Positions 34,420 through 45,800 of a stretch of 64,000 nucleotides of DNA are shown here, one piece after another; within the stretch, counting starts at the first letter, position 1; every line of letters begins with the position of its first letter. The notes beneath the pieces are model-generated. The model worked only from the letters and a program-made list of their open reading frames with translations, made no database searches and was not told the origin of the DNA. A program made the position numbers and the translations under genes. This DNA is from Pisaster brevispinus (lineage: Eukaryota > Echinodermata > Asteroidea > Forcipulatida > Asteriidae): contig JAMKCF010000001.1 of NCBI GenBank assembly GCA_023634235.1, positions 12,472,258-12,536,257 on the forward strand, written 5' to 3'.

Positions 34420-35100
34420 ATGAAGCCAGACAAGATCAGTGACATGCAAGTGGAACTACTAACAGTGAAAGCACTACGCACTAATACAAGTGCAATCTTA
34501 AGAGTAACTATAAATATAAATATAAATAGTAAACTTGCGGGTACAACCATGTGTAAAAAACTCTTTGAGGGAGTGTTGGCTCTGAAAAGAGCCGGTTTGG
34601 TCTCGACGTTTCGAACAGTATACTCTGCTCGTCTTCAGGTTTCTCCTGAAGACGAGCAGAGTATACTGTTCGAAACGTCGAGACCAAACCGGCTCTTTTC
34701 AGAGCCAACACTCCCTCAAAGAGTTTTTTTACACATGGTTGTACCCGCAAGTTTACTATTTATATTTATATTTATAGTTACTCTTATCCTCCACACCATG
34801 CAAAGCTTCAAACACCATTTAAGTGCAATCTTATTGTCATGCCAATTTGATGACACTATCTGTACACTGTTTATGCCAAAGGCACTTGCTGAACACTTGT
34901 GGAAAAATACGCACTTGCTGAACACTTGTGGAAAAATACAAGTTCAACAGAAATAATCTTTGCACTTGAAGAACAAGTGTGTACATTTGTTGTACAGTCT
35001 AGAAACATAATTCACCTCAATGGCAGTGACCAACTTCAACCCAGTATCCTCAAACCAGGGCCTCGCTGACTTCATCCTTGTCTTCCACTAAAAAAGATGA
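34420..35100 (+). pseudogene. OB-fold-like exon, copy 4, interrupted
   Basis: It begins like the other copies (MKPDKISDMQVE) and is broken at 34,500 by a palindromic insertion. It resumes at 34,821 with the same CQFDDTICTLFM segment. It lacks the internal duplication of copies 2 and 3 and probably reflects the ancestral single-domain form. A short direct duplication (GCACTTGCTGAACACTTGTG, about 34,890 and 34,911) adds further damage. Confidence 0.7.
34501..34820. mobile_element. Palindromic retroelement-like insertion with 13-bp TSD
   Basis: Two arms of about 140 bp (34,501-34,639 and 34,645-34,784) are almost perfect reverse complements around a 5-base loop. A 36-bp tail follows. The whole is flanked by the direct repeat AAGTGCAATCTTA (34,488-34,500 and 34,821-34,833), and the uninterrupted sibling copies show the empty site. 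Each arm holds CTGAAGA, a 6-bp stem GAGCAG/CTGTTC and GAAAC, close to a hammerhead-ribozyme core as found in Penelope-like elements. Long variable TSDs fit target-primed retrotransposition. Confidence 0.75.
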
Positions 35101-35120
35101 TCAGTTCCAAGAATGAGTAC

Positions 35121-35900
35121 TGCACAAAAGCTACATGTAGTTGATCAAAAAGCAGTCGGGTCAAACTTCTATCTGTGTTGATCGTAAAACTGGTACCACT
35201 GTGACTGTTCAAAGAATAATCATACAAGTGCAATCTATAATTAGTTATATAACATCAGTCTACTACAAAAACAGTATCTAAACAAACAAAGCTGATGACC
35301 TTAGGTCAGCTAACTTGACCATTTTGGACTCAATTTCATAAAGCTGTTTAATGGTTATCACATTTTCTTGCTGACCGTAGCAGAAAAAGCACACACTTAT
35401 TTCACATGTTAGCAAGAGAAAAAGGCTGCAGGTTAGCATGCCTGTTCAAGTGCTTACGATTAACAATGCTATGGATACATACTACGTAACCACAGAATCC
35501 TACATTAAGCAGCTCAATGAAATTGAGCCCCGGTGCAATTAAGTGTGTTGCATTATAGAGACAACATCAATGACTCTTTTTATCAAGGGCATGTAACTTT
35601 GTTCGATCATTAAAGTAACAAACAAACAAATGAAGTCTTGCAAAGTAATAACTTCCAAAGCTCAAACAAAACCTAACAAAAGCTTAAACTGTTAAAAATA
35701 CAAAACAAAGCTTTTGTGCTCAGCTCAGCCTACCTGTTCAAACTGCAAATATCAAATGTGTTGTGTATTACATCATCTGTAACTCTTTTCATGAAGAACC
35801 ATTAATCTTGTCAGATCAGTGCAAAAAAAAAACACAGGTCAAGTCTTGCCCATTTATAAAAATGCACTTTCATCCATGTTCCTCCCAAAGGGTACCAGTT
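35121..35900 (+). pseudogene. Decayed copies of the 16,995 OB-fold gene
   Basis: Short stretches resemble the 16,995 ORF: ACTGTTCAAAGAATAATCAT (about 35,205), AAGTGTGTTGCATTATAGAG (about 35,540) and AATATCAAATGTGTTGTGTA (about 35,750), each followed by sequence like the CESFHQG-coding segment or its neighbourhood. Frames are destroyed. They indicate that both parts of the gene family once lay side by side here. Confidence 0.5.
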
Positions 35901-38568
35901 TAAAAATAATCACAAATGTATCATTAGTTAATAACATCTAAACTATCATTTAAGTTAAACACTTCAGACTCGAATTTTGTCAATGCCATGACATTTGAAC
36001 TATTTTCTTCTACATGCATACCCAACTCAGTTACTATTTTAGTTTTTAAAAGATCACTTTTTCAAGTACTGAATTATGTAAATAAGATAATTAAGTTTTA
36101 TAAGTAAAATAACCAGTTTGTTTGAAAACAGATAGGAAGACTATTTGTTACATTTTCTTTTCTTGTTTGTAATTTCTTGCCATGGAAAACAGTGTGGATA
36201 ATCATTATTTCATAAATTTAAAAAAATAGACAAAAAACTGTGTCTACAAAACATTTAAATACCATTAATGATATACCTGTACAACCAGGACTTGAAATCT
36301 TCCCAGACAATTCTGAAGGCCATGTCACACGAAGCAATTAAACTGTTCAGGCAACCACTTCCAAGCAATCTGTAATAAAAAAGAACATCAATATTCCTGT
36401 TAGCACTTAGCACATTACTTTCTAAAGGATAACAAGTAACACTTAAATGTCTCTCCAGCTGAATTTTTTTTTACATATAGTGCAACTGATTGTCTCCAAG
36501 TTATCTGAACAAATTGCCTGGTATGACATCTCCTTTTAAGAATATTGATCACACAAACTTCACAAATAATTTTTACTGATTACTCTACTGTATTCACTAA
36601 TTTCAATACTTTTGATTGTATCTAATAATTGTTAATACTTTTTTTCCCGAACAAAATAAACACAAATTGTATTTTACATAATATCTGCATTTGTTTGAAC
36701 TTTTCATTTCCTTTTGTACTGTATATTGTACATTAGTTATATTTTTCCAAACAGGTGCACAACCAAAACAGTTAAATGTTTGACTGACCAACCTTCTCTG
36801 CACTCTAAAAACCATGCAACCATGAAGCATATCCTAACCTATTCTCTTTGTTTTTCTACACTTTCTTAACTAAACACTATTATCCACAACAAAATAAGGG
36901 CCAATGATGATAACAATTGAAACTGGTAAAAAGACTTTCCAAAAAAACTTACAAAATGTACTCAGGGGTCATGATCTTCCAATCCATCTTCTCTATTGGA
37001 GTAATCATAAAACATTGTTTTGGTAGCTTTGACACATACCAATAATTACACTGAAAAATACTTCAGCTGTATATATCTCAGAATGAAAACAAAAAGCACC
37101 AAATTACTGCTATCAATAAAAGCTGTACCTTTGTTAATTACTCAAAACAAAATTGATTAGAATTACTGCAAATCTCTTGATAATAATGTATGCCATTTGG
37201 AAAGTCAACTCCAGCCTTTCTAAGGAATGTAGTTTCAGAAAAAAAGGTTTTCAACAAATTTTCAATAGGGAGAAATGTTCTGAATGTATGTTTCCAAACC
37301 TAGTAATAATAATATAATAAACACATTTCTTGTTTTTTACAAACTTTATCATGACTGTATGATGCATACTTTTATATGGTAAGATGGATTGCAAGTAATA
37401 TATTCTGAAACATTTACATGCCAGGAAAATGTCTGCCAAACTTGTTTCTGTGGCCCTTCCTTACAAATTTACACTAAATATACATCAAAACTACATCAAA
37501 TTATATTTGAAATTGTCTCCAATGTCAAAATTTAAATTTCCTCATTTGAACAACTTCCACCATTTATTAACAACTTCCACCACAAACCATACTTGTCAGA
37601 TTCCCTCCATAATTACACAACATTTATATGATCAACTGTTGGAACCAGACTAATGCTGAATAAATCAGTCTGATCCCCATTAAATTACAACAGTTTATCA
37701 TTATAACTGTTGTGGAGTTGTTGAGGGAATCTGACAAAACATGGTTGTCATGCAAGTTAACAATTAATAAATTATGTGAACAAAAATTTACACTTGCGAT
37801 GACTAAAAAAGCAATCAATTTTCCCAAAAAATCTGTGATGTATTTAATATAAAATCAGCAGTCCGGCTATCTCTAAGTTATTATAAGTATAAATAAAATA
37901 GCATTACTATTTAACCCACCTTGTTCGGCTGTTACGGCTCTCTTTTAACATCGGTCTTCATAATAATTAATAAACACTCACCATTGTTTTGTCTACAACT
38001 AAAGACTGAGTAATAGCCCAACAACAAGAAGGTAAGCTATTATCAAAATACTAAATAGCATTTGATTGATCAGTAAGTTTCATGATCCAGATGTTTACAG
38101 ATTAAAAATTTCAATCAAATGAGGTATAAAACATAAGTTTGCACACCGGTACGCAACACAGTGCTATGCTAACATGTCTAACAATTAACATTCAAAACAT
38201 TACAGTAGTGTAGTGTCATTTTGAAAGACAACAGTTTCATACTTCTCCCTATCAAGTTGGTGTGATGTTTCCGTTGCGACGTTTGCCGACTAAAATTCAT
38301 AGCCAGAATCACCTTAAAAGATTCTGATCAATTTGTCCCAAACTAATATTTAAAAAATAGCAATTTAATAGCGTGCAACAGCAGCAGCAACCAGCTCTCC
38401 AGCACTCAGCAGTAGCACGCTTGAGATGCATCAGTCTTATGCGACGATGACTTTTGCGCTTGCGCACTCCACGTTTGTTGCCTACCAAATGCTATCTAGA
38501 GGGCAGTATACATATTTAAGCCCTTTTGGGAGGATTAAACAGCTGTGAAGTGGACGGTGGTCACTGGT
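35901..38568. other. Non-coding region with one imperfect inverted repeat
   Basis: AT-rich, with no convincing ORF. An imperfect inverted repeat of about 45 bp per arm (TTGTCAGATTCCCTC at about 37,595 and its complement at about 37,720) with a short spacer could be a small MITE or hairpin. No target duplication is clear. Confidence 0.4.
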
Positions 38569-40766
38569 CTATTATTATTAGGTGTTCGGGCATTAAGCCC
38601 GAACAACTCATTGTTATTGTTCGTTTTTTTTTTTTTAGGTGTTCGGGCTTTAAGCCCGAACAACTCAATGTTATTGTTTGTTTTTTTAGGTGTTCGGGCA
38701 TTAAGCCCGAACAACTCATTGTTATTGTTCGGTTTTTTTTTTTTTTTAGTTTATCTTTTTCTTTTCAGTGGGCTTTGTCCGCAAGCAAACGCATAGTTTA
38801 GAACCTTTGATGGACTTTAAACTTTGCATGTAGTTAGAGTATAACTACCAGATGCTGAGTAAGTTGTGACGTCACAATTACGTCATCAGGTGATAAATTA
38901 CAAGCCATTTCAGGTCAAAAAGTGACCATATGCCAAAGCTTGTATGTCTCTGAATATTAAAGATATGGTATTTATATTTAGGCATATGATAGATCAAGAC
39001 ATGGGCAACATTTAAAAAGTTAAAGCCAAAATCATATGACCTTTGCTTCCGGTCGTACCGGAAGGTCAAAACGCTGCCTTTGTGTTTTTTGTGTTTTTTG
39101 TGTAAAAAACATATTTTTGGTCATAACTCGAGATTGATTTTGAATTTAACATTGAAACTCATCAGATAATTGAACCTTATTATCAAGACCACATAGACTT
39201 GATGATGTCATGATGACGTCATCAGGTTTCGAATTACAACAAATCAAAATTAAAGATTTTTAAGAAATCATAACTCCTGAACCACATGGTTGATTTTGAC
39301 AATCTACATATCACCGGACAGGTCGATAAAAGTTCAACATATGCTACACACATAGTGACCCCATTTGACCTTGACTTCCGGTTCAAACCTGAAGTTGAAC
39401 AATTTCACAATTTTTTATCTCTAAAACTACGAAACATTTCAACGAAAGTTTTGCATCACATTATAGATGAGTGATCCTGCTCAAACTTTTGCACAGAGAT
39501 GATAACTTTTTAACCTTTGCATCGGCTCAAAACTGGACGTCAAAGCGCACGTGTCCGCTGACCCACAATGTATGATAACGCACATGTACAGCCGGCCACG
39601 TGTAATGTGCTGTATTGAGTACTGTACAGCTACATATAAGATGACGTGATTTCCATTCAAGTTTGGACATGTCACAGTTCAACGAACTTATAACGCAAGC
39701 TTATGAATGGCGCTATTCCGCTTAACCTGTGTCATGTTTAGCGTCAAATTGCTCCCCTATTCGCCCTTCTGATGGCTTTTGGTGAACAAGGATTTGAAGA
39801 CGAAGTTTCACTGAGGTGGCCACCTGCTTCAGTGATTCGTATGACTTTTATTTTTGTGAGAAAAGGCAAGCAGAAAAAGACAAACATTGGTTATGTTTTG
39901 ATCATACACCGAGAAGCAGGGATTTGGCATCGGCACGTCAAGGGCGTTTAAGACCAGCACTCACGGCAGTGTTTATCGGTGCAACACGGTGAATAAAACG
40001 GGAAGCTTCGTGTGAACATTATCGCTTCTTAAAAACGATTTTTTATATAATGCAGTTATGTTATAAAGTTTATCCTTAACCATCAAGTGGTGACGTAGTT
40101 GACGTTTTTTTTTTAATGCAACCAATAGCTCATACTATGCTCGACTTATGCTCGACATCATCGTCAGTGCATATGTATTGAACAATCAAAGTATCATGCA
40201 CCGATACATAACGCGAAGCCAAATCACAGTATTTGAAAACCTGTTAAAACTTTTAAGAATTGTAACTTAATAATGTCAACATGATTTGCATAGTCGGATT
40301 TAATAATCAATAAAGAATCAATTTCCATTGAAAAAACAATAAACTTTAGTGAATGGCATACATGATAGTTGTACTTGTGAGTAATTTACTTCTTATTTGT
40401 TCTGGGCACACAACAACGTTCCTACACATATACCCTATTATGACTTTCAGCCGCAGGGCTAGGGCATGGCCTTTTGTTAAGCTCCGTCGTGCGCATTTGT
40501 TTTGTTTTCTACTGTTTTTTATGCTCTTTCATAATCATTCCAATAGCGTCGATTTAATGATTAATACTGAAGACTATTATAGTAACCAGAATATTTATTT
40601 CAATATGTAAAATAAATGTAAACATGTAATAAATTTACACTTTTTTGAAAGGTCAACACTCAACACCCTTTTTATCGATTCAAATGTTTTGACATCAACA
40701 CAATTACACTGACTCCGACGATACCCGAACACCTAGTGTTTGTTTCAACAAACACTAAACCTCTAG
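38569..40766 (+). mobile_element. Helentron-like non-autonomous element, copy A
   Basis: The left side starts TATTATTATTAGGTGTTCGG and has three palindromic units with GTTCGGGCATTAAGCCCGAA at about 38,584, 38,640 and 38,691 separated by T-runs, then TTTATCTTTTTCTTTTCAGT. The right end has the inverted motif CCCGAACACCT (40,724-40,734), a hairpin with stem AGTGTTTGTT (40,735-40,756), AAACCT and CTAG (40,763-40,766), followed by T. The body has TGACGTCA-like and TTCCGG...CCGGAA palindromes and no ORF that I recognise. Confidence 0.65.
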
Positions 40767-41804
40767 TTTTTGTTTTTTTTAGTTTATCTTTTTCTTTTCA
40801 GTGGGCTTTGTCCGCAAGCAAACGCATACTTGCGAACCTTTGATCAACTTGAAACTTCATGTGAACTTAGAACGTAACTAGCAGAAGCTGAGGAATTTTT
40901 GACGTCACGATTACGTCATCGGATGTCAAATTACAAGCCATTTAAGGTCAAAAAGTGACCATATGCAAATGCTTGTATGTTTGTGAATATTAAAGCTATG
41001 ATGCTCATAATTGGGCATCTGATAGATCAAGACTGGGGCAACATTTGAAAAGTTAACTCCAAAATCGTATGACCTTAACTTCTAGGTCGTTACCCTAGGT
41101 CGAAGTGTACCTTCGATTTTTTTCTTCAAAAAGTCATGTTTTGGGCTTTTCTACAGCATAACTCAAGATTGAAATCGAATTGACGGTTGAAACTTATCAG
41201 ACAATTGGACCTCAGTATCAAGACGCTACAAACATGATGATGTCATGGTGACGTCATTGGGTATTGAATTACATTAAATCAAAGTTTAATACTTGTAAAA
41301 AATCATAACTCATGAACCACATGTTGGATTTTTACAATCTACACATCATCGGATTGGTCGTTAAAAGTTCAACAATTGCTACACACAACATGACCCCATT
41401 TGACCTTGGCTTCCGGTTCAAACCGGAAGTTGAAAGTTTGAAAAATTCATATCTCAACAACTACGTAATATTTTAACATGAATTTTGCATGAGGTTATAG
41501 ATGAGTTATCCTCCCGAAACTTTTGCACAGAGATTATAGCAATTTAATCTTTGCATTTGGTCAAAACCGGGCGTCAAAGCGCTCGTGTCTGTTGACTTTC
41601 ATTGTATGACAACGCACGATAGTGTAGGCCAACGCAAACATACGCCGACACTGTACACAGCCACGCACGTGTACAATGCTAGTTGCTAGTCTTGGTGCAA
41701 TACGTTCTTAGCGGGTTTTTTCCTGACTGATTGGCCATAGAATCGGCTGTGTCACGCTTCACCATTAGAAGACGCTCTATACACATCATTGAACTCCTGT
41801 TCAT

Positions 41805-42162
41805 TATGGCGTGTCAAACGTTGCAATATTCGATAATGTACAATGTATGTGCGATGTTTCTCATATATATGCGATGATTGTCATACATGTGCGATATTCG
41901 TTTTATGTATGCAATATATGTAATATATATGCAATAATTTGTAATATATGTGCGATAATTTGCAATATATGTGCGATAATTTTTTTATATATGCGATAAT
42001 TTTTTTATATTATTTGATAATTTTTAAATATATATTATATGCGATCATGCGATAATTGTTTAATATATGCGATAATTTTATATATATATTTGATAATTTT
42101 TTTATATATATTATATGCGATCATTTGTATGCGATGTTTTGTGATATACATATGCGATAATA
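41805..42162 (+). repeat. Left terminal inverted repeat of the 14-kb transposon
   Basis: AT-rich, built of degenerate units of about 20-30 bp, each with GCGATA or GCGATG followed by ATTT and TATATA. The first 160 or so bases match the right end almost base for base; similarity ends near 42,162. Iteration of GCGAT may offer multiple transposase sites. Confidence 0.9.
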
Positions 42163-42873
42163 TAAAAAAACTGCCCAAGGAGACGCTTGTGTCTCAGTTC
42201 ACGGGGCTTTCGGTAGGACACATTTCTTTATAAAGTTTGGGTCGCACTAACTGATGACAACTCGTTTAAAATGCACTGAAAAACCACGTTTGAAGTAAAA
42301 CAAACACTTAAATGTGTGTAAAAGAGTCTTACCTGTCTGAATTGCCTCCAATCTGGAGGAAAAATTGTGTTTTTAATTCATAAAAACGATTTTCTTCCCG
42401 TACAAAAATGTACAGGTCGACCCTAGCCCTGGTAGGACGCACTGCACTGACGTCCTGGGTATAAACAGATAAAGCTTCTTTACAATGCGAACCAATACAA
42501 TTTTCTTTATTTTTTACCTGATTTGAGAAATTGAAATTCCGTTCATATATTCATATTTTATAAACGAAATGTATTTCCGTCCAAAAAAGACTTGGATATT
42601 GAAGGCATTGCTTAAGTAATAAGTAATACAATTGTTACATTTGTTTGATTTGATGTTACTGATCAAAAGTGTTTATATATGACATTCATACTTTAGCTGT
42701 TTTTTATGAGTCAAAATGGCCTACTTTATTTTTACTAACATTATTCATGCCTAGTTTCAGACAACGAAATGCAAACAAGTAAACATATACTTTGAAACTA
42801 ATTGTTCAGCATAATATTAGGTAAATCTAAATAAAAGTGCTCCCTCACATTAAAATGTTTTTTTTTTTCCTAG

Positions 42874-45800
42874 GGTTGAAATACTACTTGCCATCTCAGA
42901 ATTGGATGGCTCCATCTGGCATATGGATGGCAGTCCCACTAGTTGGTGAAAGTTTTCTGGAGCCAGAAGATGGATGGCGAGCAGATCGAACTTACGTTGT
43001 GGTGTTTCATGGCAGTGCCTCATCGTCATTATCATCCTCGTCAACCGGACCATCTTCCAGTTCCAGCATGTCCCGAAGCAGTCCACTGACAGGTGAGTAC
43101 TCTGTCTTGGAGGGTATTATCCCCAGCCAGTGGCCCAGCATGTATGGACCATTTTGTAATAAAAATTTTATGTCCCCACACTTTTTTCCCATACTAAAGG
43201 GTCAAACGGCTCATGAGAATAGTACTATAAAATATTAAACATGAAATGTCAGAGAGCTGAATTTGTGAGAGAACAAAAAATGTTCTACATGTACCTGTAC
43301 ATGTATGTGGATCACCTAAAACATTTCAGAAGGAAGTTCACAATTTAAAATTCACTGACTCTTTATCTTGTGGGTGCTGTGATTGAAGAAAACATGGGTC
43401 AATGCTGAGAAATGGTCCCTGTTATATTTTTGTGATCAATGAGTTTCTTCATGACACGATAGCAGTCTGGCATTCTGGTAGCAAGCTTATAAGTGAAAAC
43501 AAGTCTAGACCAGCCAGTGTGTGGTAACCACAGACCAGGAGCTTTTGAGATTGTGTATTCCCCTCATAAAGAGTCAGTGGTCTTGTGAAAACACTGCATT
43601 TACAGTGCTACAGTTTATACCTGAGAAAGGGCTAGCAAACTGCATTAATGTTTATTTTTATAGCAACATTGTTAATTTATTGTGACCAGCCACCTGGACC
43701 ATTTTGGTACTTATCTGGCCCTGGACAGTTTAAATTGTTATTTGGCTAAGGGGCCTCTGCCAAGGCTAGTTGTTTTAAAAATTGTATTAAAAATAATATT
43801 TCATGTTAGCTTGAGAAACCCCAGCACTACTTATTTTCAGGTGGGCCTCTGTAGCCCTGGGGGAAAGCCGCCATAATCATGCACACAGCTGTATGCACAA
43901 CACCAAAGAATTCAGCTTCCTGTAAATACATGTGCATATAGTAGCATTTCATGTACACTGTGCCTGTACATGTTAATTACTTTTGAATATTTATCACACT
44001 TGCAGCTTCTGTCAGGGACATGCTACAAAATCCTCGTCAACTTGGGGATGAGGTGGCTAGTTCTTTTAGGTTTGATCCTCGAAGCCACACAAGCTACACA
44101 TGGGATACCAGAGGTAACACGGGGAGGTCCCTTGCCAGAATGCATGGCAAGAGGTCAGCAAAGAAGCAAGCAGTATCTCGTCGAGCGGTGAAGGTAGTTT
44201 TTTACATACGACGTTGAGCTGCCGTCACCATGCAGCAAGTCGGTGGTGGCTCTCGAAACAATCACGGACATTGGATCCGACGACACAGAGATTGCCATAA
44301 GGAACCGACTGCGAGACATTCTAAAGAACTAACCCCAACCCCCCCCCCCCCCCACCAGAGAGGTCACCTCGAGCCAGCTGGCCTTTCTTAACTACTGCGA
44401 TAAGCAGTTGCAGCAACCAGTTTTTGCAGTCGGGTACGAACTTAATGGTGCTAGACTAAAAACTCACATTGGACAAGGGAAGCCGTATGTCCAGATCAAA
44501 GACTGCAAGCAGGTAAGTTGTGGTTTACCCAGGCAACTTAAAAAAGTTACTACCATGCAAAGATGTTTTTGACCTTCGTGTACATTTGTAAGTTTATCTA
44601 CGTGTACATAAATGAACTACTATGCAAACAAAATCATAAATTCTGATGAACTGCTCTTACTTTCACAATTGGGAATAAACACTATGAAAAATATAAAGCC
44701 ATGTGCACATTGGATATTTTTTGGTTAAACCAACTTGAATTGAGATGCTTCTCAATTTCACCAAATGAAGTCCATTGCAGATACTCGGTAAGCTCCAAAA
44801 GTTTTCAAGTATTGATCACCCCTGTTTATTGCTAGTTTTACGGCCTGCAGTGCAGTGCAGTGGCATAGCCAGGGTTTAAACCATAGGGGTGGGTAGGGGG
44901 TCGGGTGGGCTTGATGTGCCGCTGCTGCAGTGGTAAGTTTTAAAGGCTGACAGGCCGGACGGTTATTGTAACTTATAACTCTCATCGTGACCATCTGACT
45001 CGTATTCATGTACTTTACTGTACTAAGCAAGTGTCCACTGGAGCATGAATAGTACGGGGTAAGTTACAGTGTGTGCTGAAAATTTGCACAGGCTAAAATT
45101 AATCTAAATGCAGATGCACCGTCATGTAGAATTACCACTCAGTAACAGTCTTTCTCAGAAACTTTTGAGTAAAATAATTCCAATGTCAACACAGCTGGTT
45201 GAAGGTGCAGTGACATCGTTTGTCATTTAACCTTATGTCAAATGAAGCAGAGACATGGCATCATGTAATGACACAACTTTCATGTAATGCCGCTGAACGT
45301 ATTCCACATTTCCACTTGTAAGAAGTACAAACTTGCTACCAAAAAGGTCTTCATATTATACACTGTGTGATGATGAGTTTCCTTCATTTCAGCAGTCACA
45401 GTCTGACAGTGACTCCGATGACTTGCCTGTCATAATGCCTGTAAGACGGCGTCAGAGAAATTCATGTGTTACTGTACACACAGATGAACATGTAAGTGTA
45501 ATGCACACTGGATGCATAATATTAATTAATCATAGACCATTTTGATTTGAGTGGTAGTGTTGTTGCACTCATTTAAAGTTCCATGTGGTAGGAGAAAGAG
45601 TTAGTGGACTACTGTGAAGCCAATACCCCCAAAACAGGTCAGTGTTGTTTGGGTGGCACACCTCTGTCTTTAAATACTGAGACAGCTGATAAACTGGGGC
45701 TGTATAAAATCCCTGGGAAGGTGACTCACAATTTATTCCACTGCAAGCTTGAACCATTTGTAAGTGGTTCTGTAAGTTTCTGTTAACCATATTCTGAAAC

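Larger units (their letters stand above)
32655..35100 (+). repeat. 653-bp tandem array of an OB-fold-like exon
   Basis: The ATG of MKPDKISDMQVE recurs at 33,114, 33,767 and 34,420, exactly 653 bp apart. A partial unit starts at about 32,655. Units two and three are nearly identical across coding and non-coding parts. The last copy is more diverged and is split by a 320-bp palindromic insertion. Confidence 0.95.

Noticed and set aside
37577..37752. Imperfect inverted repeat as a MITE
   Set aside because: Arms have several mismatches and no target duplication could be seen; left as an undefined hairpin in the region entry.
42039..42233. 64-residue ORF in the left terminal repeat, mirrored at 55,552-55,758
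   Set aside because: Both are translations of the GCGAT/TATATA units of the terminal inverted repeats.
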